From assembly GCA_033239125.1 (NCBI GenBank), contig BSWB01000004.1, positions 119,979,235-120,043,234 on the forward strand: DNA of 64,000 nucleotides, read 5' to 3'. The position numbers and the translations under genes were made by a program. The DNA comes from Fagopyrum homotropicum. Lineage: Eukaryota > Streptophyta > Magnoliopsida > Caryophyllales > Polygonaceae. The first letter of the stretch is position 1; every line of letters starts with the position of its first letter. Positions 43,594 to 53,488 of the stretch are shown piece after piece. The notes under the pieces are model-generated. The model did no database searches. It worked only from the letters and a program-made list of their open reading frames with translations, and was not told the DNA's origin.

Positions 43594-44723
43594 CCAAACC
43601 TGGAGGACCCAAATCAAGGCGTATAACTCCTTGTCGTATGTAGGGTAGTTCAAGGTGGCTCCTCCCAGTTTCTTGCTAAAATAGGCTACGGGGCGTCCCT
43701 CCTGCATCAAAACTCCTCCAATCTCGATTCCCGAAGCGTCACACTCTATCTCGAAAGTTTTTGAGAAATCCGGAAGCACAAGAACGGGGGCATGGGTCAG
43801 CCGCTCTCTAAGTAACACAAAGGACTCCTCTTGAGTGGAACCCCACTCAAATCGCACGCCCTTCTTGGTCAACTCGGTGAGGGGGTCGACAATGGTGCTA
43901 AAGTCCTGAACAAACCTGCTATAGAACCCGGCATGTTCAAGGAAACTCCGTATGTGAGGAACCGTTGTCGGACGAGGCCATTCTGATATTGCCTTCGTCT
44001 TCTCTTTGTCCACCCGCAAGCCTTTCTTTCCTATCACAAAACCCAAAAAGAACACAGATTCCGAGCAAAAATGGCATTTCTTAAAGTTTACAAACAATTG
44101 TTGTCCTTAAAGCACAAGAAATACACTTCTCAAATGTTCAACATGCTCATCCAATGTCCGACTATAATCTAAGATATCATCAAAATACACCACAACAAAT
44201 TTACCTAAGAAATCACGTAGGATATGGTTCATTAGGCGCATAAAAGTACTAGGTGCATTCGTTATTCTAAAAGGCATTACAAGCCACTCATATAAACCAT
44301 ACTTAGTTTTGAAAGCAGTTTTCCATTCATCACCCTTATGCATCCTAATCTGATGATAAACACTCCTAAGGTCTATTTTAGAGAAAAGAATAGCACCATA
44401 TAGTTCATCAAGCATATCCTCAAGACGAGGAATAGGATGTCGGTACCTTACAGTTATTTGGTTGATGGCACGGCAGTCGACGCACATCCTCCAACTCCCA
44501 TCTTTCTTGGGTACCAATAGTACAGGAAGGCACATGGACTCAAGCTCTCCTGAATATATCCCTTGCTCAAAATATCCTCCACTTAAGCTTGTAGCTCCTT
44601 TGTTTCCACCGAGTTTGCTCGATATGCGGGCCGATTAGGAATGGATGACCCCGGTATGAAGTCAATCTGATGTTCTATACCTCGGATAGAGGGTAGTCCT
44701 GGGGGAATATCTTCGGGCATAAT
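43594..44723 (-). pseudogene. pol: Element A reverse transcriptase and RNase H start
   Basis: From IPGSSIPNRPAYR (about 44640) through a damaged SKGYIQES block to VLLVPKKDGSWRMCVDCRAIN, SKIDLRSVYHQIRM, MPFRITNAPSTFMRLMN and VVVYFDDILDYS (active site kept). A frameshift near 44100 is followed by NFKKCHFC, VRFEWGSTQEESF, ECDASGIEIGGVL and YDKELYALIWVLQVWEH. It is cut here by element 3 and continues at 29725. Confidence 0.85.
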
Positions 44724-45418
44724 CTACTTGAACTCCTCAAGTAGTCCTGAAATACAAGAAGGCAAAGATAAATCATTAGCTTCCATAGTAGATAAAGTTG
44801 TTACACAAACAAGGAGAAAGCAAACATCCCCCCTTTGTAGGGCTCGACGGGCGTCGTGTAACCATACAGTGAGTAGGGTCTTGAGCTCGGATGTTGTTTC
44901 AAGAACCATCTTAGTCTTTCCCTTTGTCCGTGCGGCCTCACCTTTCTCCAACTTCTTCCTTTCTCTACACATGTGGTCTTCCATGATCTCGGATGGGGTA
45001 AGAGGCATAAGTTTTACTTTCTTCCCGGCCATGGCGAAGAAGTATATGTTGGTGTAACCATCATGAAACACCCTTTGGTCAAACTGCCATGGTCTCCCAA
45101 TTAAGAGGTGGCAAGCCGTGATTGGAAGCAAGTCACAACCAACATCGTCTTGGTAAGGTCCGATGGCAATGTGAACAAAACATTGCTCCTTGACTTGAAG
45201 GGGAGCGTTGGTGTTGAGCCATTGGATCGAATATGGTTGTGAGTGTGCCTTCGTTTTGAGCCCTAGGTGTGCAACGAACTCTTGACTAACCATGTTACAA
45301 CAAGACCCACTATCAATAATAACGATAAATAATTGTCCGGAAATAAACAACGAGTGTTAAAGACATTGTCCCTTTGTGAGACATCGGGAACGAGTTCACT
45401 CACTTGGAGGGTCTTCTT
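44724..45418 (-). pseudogene. pol: Element A protease region
   Basis: RDNVFNTRCLF (about 45370) leads, after a frameshift, into VIIDSGSCCNMVS, the retropepsin-type active site with DSGS, then HLLIGRPWQFD. A Lys-rich linker (RERKKLEKGEAARTKGKTK) leads towards RT. The left boundary to gag is lost at the solo LTR. Confidence 0.8.
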
Positions 45419-47175
45419 TGATAACCTGTATTATTGTCTATATTTCGGGGCTATTTTAGACGTTTTTTCTTCAATAAACTACATGTATGGATGTATATTC
45501 TGCGATTATATTGTATTTTTATCTACCTTTGCGGAAGGTCTACACCTAGTTTCGTTGTAATTGTAGGTAAAATGGCATGTTTTGCATCAAAATGGAGCTA
45601 AGGAGCTAAAGAGTCATTGGAGCTACATTATGGAGCTTAAGGAAGACCTCAAGAAGCATGAAAATGATTAAGAAGATTTACTTTGGACCAGATTCGAGAG
45701 ATTTAACATTCAGTTGAGATTCACCTCGGTCAGCTACAGTGCCACCTCGACCGAGGTGATCTTGAGGAGTGTCGTGACCGAGGCGAATACCCTGTCGCCG
45801 GCGAGATCTATATTTTTGGCTGAGATCTTTTATTTTTGGAAAGAAGATATCTTATATTTTTGGTTGAATTTCTGGAAGGAAGATATTGTTTCTGGATGAT
45901 TTATTTTTAGAGAGAAATATATTTTATAGGAAATTATCTTTTTAAGATATTTTATCTTTGGAAGAAAATTCTTCTATATAAAGGGTTTGATTTTCCATAA
46001 TTCAACCATGCTTGGAGCATCCAGCAATTGAGGAATTTTCTGGAGGGTTTGAAGGAAGAATTGAAGGAAGTATTGAAGATTAAAGTTCAAAGAAGGAAGG
46101 AATCATAGTTGGAGTTGTTTATTTAAGGAGATTGTAAGACTTTCTTAGATTGTCTTTTTGGTTTATTGTCTTTGCTGATTTGTGACTTGAGGAACGCAGT
46201 TTGTTTGTTATTTGATTCAGTTATTGAGACCTTTTTCTTAAGGTTTTCTTGTTCGAATATTGATTCCTTTTCCATAAATTTGATAATTGTTATCATGATG
46301 ATTGTTGGCTAAATTTCTTATGCGGTTCTAGGGTGATTGGCTGAATGTTGTTGGAAAGACGATGATAGAGTGATCTTAATCCCAACAGGACCCTCAAAGC
46401 TCGAGTGTTTAACCTTAACCCTAGAACACCTCACTCAGTCGTTGAACATCTCGGCCGGGGTGAAATCTGACTGAACGAGGTGACCTATCCCGAACCTTAA
46501 CTGAGTTAAGAGTTTAAGTTTGCAAAATCCTATCCTTATTACACCTTTCCTGGTTCAATGCAAGCCTAGGATGAGACTTATCCGGTGATTCCTTTGTTTT
46601 TTTACCTAAGATCATGAGTATAGGTAATAAAGGTTTATCCTTTATTGGGGTTTGAGTGTGCCTTCATCCCATCTTTGTGAGTTAGCCTGAGACTTACCCG
46701 GTAAAGGTTGATTCTATTCCCTTGGGTGGTGTGTTGGTTTGAGATTATAGTTCATTTCCTTAGTACCTTGAGACTTACCCGGTGATAGGAGCTTTGGTTT
46801 GTGATAGTGAGTAGTGAGACTTACCCGGTGATCTATTCCCAACTTAGAAACACGTTCCCTTTGCAAAACCTCAGCTTGTCCGTGTTATCCTTTGAGATCT
46901 TGAGTCGGAACCACAACTAGATGCTTTAATCCCTAGAATATGCATTTCCCCTTACTTGACTTTTACATAATCTTTGATTGCTTTAATTGCTTTTAGTTAA
47001 TTGCAATATTTGACAACCTAATTATGTGCTTTGTTTCACCTAAGTCCCTGTGATCGACCCTTGGAATTCTTGATTTTATTACAATTGACCCGTACACTGC
47101 GGGTTCGCATATTTGTTCAAGCATACTTCTTGGGTTATAAATATAAAAGCTTGCACACACCGTTTGGAGCGAACA
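45419..47175 (+). repeat. Solo Athila-type LTR with type-C palindromes (1,757 bp)
   Basis: Starts TGATAACCTG and ends GGAGCGAACA. The opening and the repeated GAGACTTACCCGGTGAT words (46573, 46689, 46770, 46816) tie it to the LTR of element 2. Palindrome CACCTCG-AC-CGAGGTG lies at 45743-45758, with half-sites at 45718-45806 and 46450-46490. TATATAAAGG is at 45975-45984. No internal region is attached. Flanks are TTCTT (left) and ACATT (right), so there is no TSD, and part of the gag-protease junction of element A appears to be missing. Confidence 0.75.
45718..45806 (+). promoter_or_regulatory. Type-C palindrome cluster in U3
   Basis: TTCACCTCGGTCAG, CCACCTCG-AC-CGAGGTG, GTGACCGAGGCGA and GTCGCCGGCGAG within 90 bases, about 170 bases upstream of TATATAAAGG. 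It occupies the place of the AAATCG or CCACGG clusters in the other LTRs. Confidence 0.6.
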
Positions 47176-48209
47176 ACATTCCCGGGCATAATGACCATGC
47201 TCATAACACTTGTAACATTTCACTTCTCTAGTCCGGCTTGTTTCCGGTTTTGGTTTGGAACTAGGAAGAGGGGCGCTAGGGTTAGGGGCGGAAGTGGACT
47301 TGAGAGCTACTGTTGGGGATTAACCGGTCGTGTGGGTAGGACAATTATTTCGAGAGGGTTCGGTGGATTCATTACTTGTCCCTCTTCTTGTTGATCCGAC
47401 TGCCTTACGTTTTTGGATTATATTATAGGCGTGGGTAGCATGGTAAAGGGCATCAGTAAGGCTTGTGAGTCTGAGTTGTTCAACTATTTTGGACAGATCG
47501 GGGTTAAGCCCAGACAAGAACTTGGTTAGGATATAGTTCTCAGGTTGTCGAGTTCCCGATCTTTGAAGGAGAGTTCTCAACTCTTTATGGTAATCATCCG
47601 AAGTTCGGTTACCTTGACGTAACCTTTCAAGTTTGAGCAACAATTGTTGCTTGTAATCTGAATGTATGAACCAAGAACGCATCCTTCTACGGAGTTCAAA
47701 CCAAGTGTTGATGCTTGGTTGTTGATGTGCCTCCACATATTCCAATTCTTTCTGCCACCAAGTTAGAGCAAAATCAACAAAATGAATAGTAGCAGCTTCA
47801 ATCTTTTCATACTCGTTAAACTCATAATAACGGAAGACTTGTTCGGCCTTAGTCTCCCACTCAATGTAGGTCTCAACGTTTGTAGTTCCGGTAAAGTTTG
47901 GAACATCCACTTTTGATCCATGGTAACGCCTCCGATTGTTGTGACCATGATTTTCTTCACCGTCCGAGTCATTGTGTTGAGAAGCTTGACTATGGTCCCG
48001 GTTTCCGTTCCGGTCTCTATCATGGTTTCTGCTTGCATGGCTATTCACAATCATTTCTCGGCCTCTACGAGGTGGTTCTTGGTTTCTACCTCCTTGTATT
48101 TGTTCAAATGGGGCGGGAGGTATTCTTCTTAGAAGCTCGGCTAGTTGGGTTCAAGGTGGTCAAGACGTTGGTCGGCTTGGTTGATCCCATTACCATTGAC
48201 GGATGCCAT
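47176..48209 (-). pseudogene. gag: Element A gag with zinc knuckle
   Basis: Starts MASVNGNG at 48209. After a frameshift the frame runs QLAELLRRIPPAPFEQIQ and MIVNSHASRNHDRDRNGN (48054), then the capsid-like part: VDVPNFTGTTNVETYIEWE, VDFALTWWQKEL, SWFIHSDYKQQLLLKLERLRQG and FLSGLNPDLSKIVE. A Ser/Thr-rich linker with a stop near 47322 and a CYKCYEHGHYAREC knuckle (CX2CX4HX4C, about 47178-47220) end it at the solo LTR. The pattern is that of chromoviral gag. Confidence 0.85.
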
Positions 48210-48809
48210 CCTGTTTTTGATTACAAATCAAGCAAGAAAACAAACAAAACCAAGTGTCCAAAGTTTGGTTGCACAACAAGCAAGTTGGTGCTCAAAACCA
48301 AAGGAAAACACAATAGTAAGGACTTCAAAGGCAAAACCGAAAGTAATAAAAATACTAATTTCGTGACCGAAACGGTGTCGGATGGCTAAAAAATCCCTTT
48401 GTTCACTGCAAAGTAGTGTGTTGGACTCGGAGACCCGTTTCCCTTCTCAGAAAGGTATGACAATTGAAATTCTGAGTTCGGACGCTCGTTTTCCACAAAA
48501 ATCGCAAAGCCTGGTGTTAGCATGAAAAATATTGCGATATTCTAGGCACTTATTTTGGTTGTTTTTCCCTCATTATTGTGTACTTGGATGAAGTTTAGAA
48601 GCAAATGTTGGCTTGATCATCTATATTGTCGATATGGAAGTCTACACTAGCTTTGTGTTGATTGTAGGTGAAAAGGAGCTAAATAGGAGCTATTGAGAGA
48701 GAAAAGAGAGTAATCGATCGTATTCGAGGATTAGGAACACATCAAGGAAGCTAAGGAAGGAGCTAGGATGAAGAATGTCACGACACAAAGGAAACCACAA
48801 GAGTTTTAC

Positions 48810-49005
48810 ACTTCCACGCCCTGAATTACGGCCGTAGAAGAGTCCACGCTCTAAACCACGGCCGTGGATCTTGGCATCATGAGCGTGGAGCATTCCAGTA
48901 AGTTACACGGCCTAAAGTACGGTCGTGGAAGTCACAAGAGACCGTAACCCCTTTCCATGCCCTAAACCACGGTCGTGGAAACCCTTGAGACCGTGATTTA
49001 GGCGA
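48810..49005 (+). promoter_or_regulatory. Type-B palindrome cluster in U3 of solo LTR
   Basis: TTCCACGCCC, ATTACGGCCGTAG, AACCACGGCCGTGG (core 48856-48867), GAGCGTGGA, TTACACGGCC, GTACGGTCGTGG, AACCACGGTCGTGG and GACCGTGATTTAGG, ending about 70 bases before the TATA box. Confidence 0.65.
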
Positions 49006-49560
49006 TCTTTTGACGAGTCTTTATTTGCCACGTTATTTACGTAATGTGCCTGGACGGTTATTCTTTCCCGTCTTATAAAAAGGTCGGAAAAGAGAGTTTC
49101 GGGGATTCTCGCTTAATCTTGCAATACTCGCGTTTGATCCCGCTTAGACGCCTACGGACGCTGACGGCCGCTTACCTTGCTTGGAGCATTCTTACCTAGG
49201 GTTGATTGAAGATCGCCGAAGGTTTAGCCTCTTTCTTAGGTTTTGATATTGAAGACAGATTGACAACATGTTCTTCATACTTACGTTAGATCATTGTGAG
49301 GTTTTATGTTCTACATTCTGAATCCATTGAATATCGCTTCTTGTGTCTCGGATTGAGAATTGGTTTTGAAGTTTATTGAGTATTCGAGGGTTTTCATCTT
49401 TCATTCTCTTTAAATTGAATATTGATATTATGACAATGGTTATTTGCTAAAACTCTTTAGCAATTCTAAGGTGAAGGGTTGATAGTTGTGGCTTAGATGA
49501 TGATAGATCGATCGTAATTTGATTGGACCCTGAGAGTTAGAGAGATCTCGTCGACGAACC

Positions 49561-49622
49561 TAAATCACGGCCTGTTCTTGGGTTTCCACGGCCGTGGTTC
49601 TCAAGATCTGATCGTGATTTAC
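49561..49622 (+). promoter_or_regulatory. Type-B palindrome unit in U5 of solo LTR
   Basis: AATCACGG, CCTGTTCTTGGG, TTCCACGGCCGTGG (49586-49597), then GATCGTGATTT. This is the framework of 7083-7138 with a different motif. Confidence 0.65.
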
Positions 49623-50212
49623 CCTAGTTTACGTACTTTGCTTTTACTTTGATCCAAGGTTAAAGATTAGCTTTAATCTAGTCTTGGCTTCCCCTTTTCT
49701 AGGTAGTAGTGACACTCATCATCCTCTATTTCGGTTTCGAGTGTCACAACCTTAATTGTTCTACTTTATCTTGATCCTTGGGTTACAAGTTTGGGTATTT
49801 GAGTTTAATTCTTGTCCATAGATCCTTTCTATACTGCAGCCTCAACAACCTTTATAAAGAGTGTCTTTAGATAAGTCATATAAAGTCTTGGAACTTCACC
49901 GTACATTACTTTACTTTAGCATACCTTTGCAGCTCTTGACTCTGTCCTTAGTTCTTTAGTATATCTTGAATCGATTGCCACAATTTGATACCTGGATCTT
50001 TAGAGTTGTTGTTTTCCCCAATATTTGCAAAGCTTTACACCTTATTTGCTTGACAACTTGAAATTGGATTTTATTTCACCAAATCCCTGTGATCGATACT
50101 CTGGAATATTTGCTAATCTACGCTGATCCGTACACTGCGGGTTCGCTTGCCTTTATTCTAGTTTTATAAATTTAAGACTTGATTGCATACACATTTTAGG
50201 GCGAACACCTGG

Positions 50213-51063
50213 CGTTTTTCACCTTGGCTAGTTTCTTCACCTTTGTAACAAATCCTTTGACAACTGAAATTCACCTATCACACAAAACAAACTCAGTGGC
50301 AAAAGGTTAGAAACAAAACGCTCTCTCTCTCTCCTCTCTCAAGTGTATTTCCCCACACACTTACTCAAGTGTTTGATAGTGTTTGGTTCACACAACTCCC
50401 CTTTTACTTTGCTTCAAGGCAAAGATCTCCCTCACCTTTTCCAATGCACTAGGCAATGCTCTCAACTCAAATATTTCACTTAGTAACAATAATTCCGCAA
50501 GAGCCTAAGATAGTGCACAAGGCAAACAAGGTGTTCCAAGATGCAATATAACTTCAACAAGATAACTTCAGAAAAGCAAACACAAATGGCAACAAAAACC
50601 ACAACAAATACGAGCCTTCCGGCGAGTATTTACTTAGTCCCTAACAAGTAGTTAGTCAAATCAGTAACAAGCGTTTTCCCCAAAATATGCGGGTTGTGTT
50701 TAGGTTGGCTAGAACAATCAAGGACAATTTTGATAACACTCTCGATAACACTCAAGGATAACACAAAGATAACACATGCACTCTAGGATGTTTTTTTTTT
50801 ATAATATTCAAAGATAATACTCAAACAACTTTTATTTTCTTTTGTTTCCGTTTTTTTGCTTGAGTTTATTGAATCATATAAATATGTGTTGCATGCTTTC
50901 TCTTTTCTTTTTTTTTTATAAGACCAACAAAGATCTCTCTAAAGACTCACAAGAAGGAAGATTGCAAGCACAAAAATTTTGGGAACTACTCAAATTTTCA
51001 AAAACAAAAAACAAGTTTAGGTAAGCAATTCGTACCCCGAAAGCTTGAGGAACTCACACCATT
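50213..51063 (-). other. 5' untranslated region of element A
   Basis: Noncoding, AC-rich on plus, between the PBS and the solo LTR. A second part continues at 48210-48509. Similar phrasing to family D 5' untranslated regions (for example ACGAGCCTTCCGGCGA, about 50610 and 27172). Confidence 0.6.
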
Positions 51064-51077
51064 GGGCTCTGATACCA
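51064..51077 (-). other. Primer-binding site of element A, initiator tRNA-Met type
   Basis: TGGTATCAGAGCCC on minus, two bases after the LTR end, fits the 3' end of plant initiator tRNA-Met. Confidence 0.9.
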
Positions 51078-51079
51078 CT

Positions 51080-52011
51080 TGATGCGCTCTTCGTTAGTTG
51101 AACGCGAGGATCCACCGGTGTTGTTCCTACCTACCACTTCTTTTTTTGAGTTTTTTTTATTGATGGGATATTCCAAGAAAGGATCGTCCAACCTCACACC
51201 TTGGATCTCCTTGGCTTGAGATCTTCTTTCCTCGGAATATCACTTCAGAAATTGGATCTCCTTTGTCCCCCTAGCCTCTCACCATAAGGACACCACTCGA
51301 CCTCTCACTATATGGGTTTCGAAACTTTGGCCTTTCACCATAGTCTCTCGGTTTGTTTTTCTCAAAGTGAAAACACAACTTTTGATTGAAGACTCAACTC
51401 TATTTCGTGTCTAAAAGGTTTGTGGGAGAGTCCTTATATAGGCTGAAAATTCAGTACCTAACTCCCAACATTAAAGGCTTACAAGTTCAAGAGTTGTGAC
51501 ATTAAATAAAGGGCAAACATAGGGATTTTCAACCATCAACTTCAAGCAAATAAATGGCCTAAAAACCATAAGTGTGGCCGGCCAATTAGAGCTCCAAGGG
51601 ACAAAAATGTGGCTGAAAAATAAATCCCTAAAATGTGGTATTAATCTTCTTGAAAGGTTGGCTTAAGTACAAGTGAACATTTTATTTCACTTGTATTAAT
51701 CAACCTTCATTATTCCACAATATCATGCATTAGTGGGCATCATATTATGAAATAAAATCAAGCATGACCACATAATATAAACAAAAAAGATTACAACTAA
51801 GGTTCAAGTTTAAGGTGATCCGGGATCCTGAATCGCCTCAAGCATGTTCACCAAGTGATAAAAATGGACGTCCTTAAATACCGGAGCTCCGAAAGGATGG
51901 TAGGTCAATGTGGTTTGGCCTAGCATGCGGGATCTAGCTCGAGTGAGAGGTGGTGCTGACCTTGGTGTTGTCACATTAGTCTCGTTGCTTAAGTCCGGCG
52001 GGCTCATATCA
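51080..52011 (-). repeat. 5' LTR of element A (932 bp)
   Basis: Pair of 27296-28225. Its U3 start keeps the frame for the polyprotein tail (SPPDLSNETN, PLTRARSR, 51810-52007). It ends at TSD ACAAG (52012-52016). Confidence 0.88.
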
Positions 52012-52016
52012 ACAAG

Positions 52017-52660
52017 GCAAGATAGCTAGGCTAGCAACAACAATACCACCAAATGAACAACAAGCTTGTATGACAAGATCAACAATTAACGCACGGACTC
52101 GAGTACACCAATCAAACAAACAAATAAAAACTCGAGTTACAAACTCGTAAACTCAACCAAAGAACTAACACGCTTCTCTTTCTTTCTTTCTTTTTTTTTG
52201 AATAATTAGATGCGTTCAATTTTTTTTAATTATAGCAACTATTTTTTTTAATAAACTTCAACTACCAACTAATTACAAAATTAAACCAATAAAAAAAATC
52301 ATATATGGATAAATATAAGACAATCAATGGGTGGTGGTGAGTTACTCAGAACTAGTTATTAGGGGTTTTCAATGCTTGGAAAGGTGAAGGGTTGGATGAT
52401 AAAAGGGGTGGTTTAATTTAGGTAATTAGTGCATGAAAGTTGTAGGGGTTTTACGTGGGGGTTGACCTAGGGTAGGGTGATTAAGAGGGTTGTTTAATTA
52501 CGGTGGCTATATTAGAAAGATGATACGGATGAACACACATAAGACTATGAAGAACGAAGAACAAGTACAAATCGGGATTCGACTACGAATAATTGCAAAT
52601 GATAAAACGAGTTTAAAGTAGGCAATTCGTACCCCGAAACCTTGAGGAACTTGCGTCGTT
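52017..52660 (-). other. Family D 5' untranslated region, copy 1, rest
   Basis: Noncoding, parallel to 55311-55395 plus 57466-58057 of copy 2. It includes a CTTT microsatellite and a T run (52173-52199). Confidence 0.6.
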
Positions 52661-52674
52661 GGGCTTTGATACCA
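52661..52674 (-). other. Primer-binding site of family D copy 1
   Basis: TGGTATCAAAGCCC on minus, one base different from the initiator tRNA-Met match, two bases from the LTR. Confidence 0.75.
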
Positions 52675-52676
52675 CT

Positions 52677-53488
52677 TGATGTGAACCACCGAGGCTCGAA
52701 CTTGAGGATCCACTAGCACAATCGTCCTCCTTCTTTAGACTCGAAAAGTCAACCAAACCAGTCGCAAAAAGGGATGTAATTTAGACTCGAGTAGGGATGA
52801 TGGTAGATGGATTGAAATCCGGATATGACAAGCAAAATTCCCTTGGCCTCGCACCTTAAGGATCTCCTTGACTCGATCAATCTTCTCTCGGAATTGCACT
52901 CTATGAAGCTTCATCCTTTGTTCGTCAGCCTCTCACCGATCGAACCACTTTAGTCTCTCACCAAAGTGTTTGAAAACGCAAAATCTCACTTTGTTTTCGG
53001 GTTTGATTTTCGGAGCAAATTAACAACTCTTTCAAGCTAACGCTCAAGGTTTTTTTTTTAATCATTCTCTGCCAAAAAATGGCATGCAACATATGCCTTA
53101 TATAGGCTACAAAGGTCTAGAAAGAAAGAAAACATAACTGAGAAGGGAAATGTGAAAGGTCTTAGAATAAATGCGACTAATTTAACTTATTCCCATTAAG
53201 GAAGTATAAAAGGTCTTAAAATAAAAGAAACTAGTTTTACCTTATACTTTATTTTAAGGACCCTTAGCTCGACCCAACGACCAAACATGGCTACAAGATG
53301 GACTGGAAAACATGAGCCAAGGGTGTAGTCTTGGCCAAGGAGTCGGGCGTGCGTGCAGAGCTCGATGTGGTCGTTTCATAGACGCTTGTGGATATTTCTT
53401 CGGCTTGAATGGGCGTCTCTTGGGTAGATGTCGGGGTTGTCCGGAAGTGTGGAATCGAAGTGCTTTGGGACCGTCCGGTATCACATCA
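52677..53488 (-). repeat. Family D LTR copy 2 (812 bp), shared by two tandem units
   Basis: On minus it starts TGATGTGATACCGGACGG and ends GGTGGTTCACATCA. The purine tract of copy 2 is on its right, and the PBS of copy 1 is on its left, so it serves as 3' LTR of one unit and 5' LTR of the other. The last about 75 codons of the family D ORF lie in it. The TATATAAGG-like word is near 53096-53105. Confidence 0.75.

Larger units (their letters stand above)
48515..50207 (+). repeat. Solo Athila LTR, type B (1,693 bp)
   Basis: Starts TGTTAGCATG and ends TTAGGGCGAACA, with perfect TSD CCTGG at 48510-48514 and 50208-50212. It has the U3 cluster 48810-49005, TATAAAAAG at 49074-49082 and the U5 palindrome at 49586-49597. 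It is in the 5' untranslated region of element A. Confidence 0.93.
27296..52011 (-). mobile_element. Element A: CRM-like chromovirus, with three nested insertions
   Basis: LTRs at 27296-28225 and 51080-52011 are closely similar. The TSD ACAAG is at 27291-27295 and 52012-52016. Without element 3 and the two solo LTRs the element is about 7.4 kb, a normal chromovirus size. It has gag with a CCHC knuckle, protease, RT, RNase H and integrase without a chromodomain, and a coding tail that runs through the polypurine tract into the 3' LTR, as described for CRM-clade elements. The PBS fits initiator tRNA-Met. Several stops and shifts; inactive. Confidence 0.85.
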
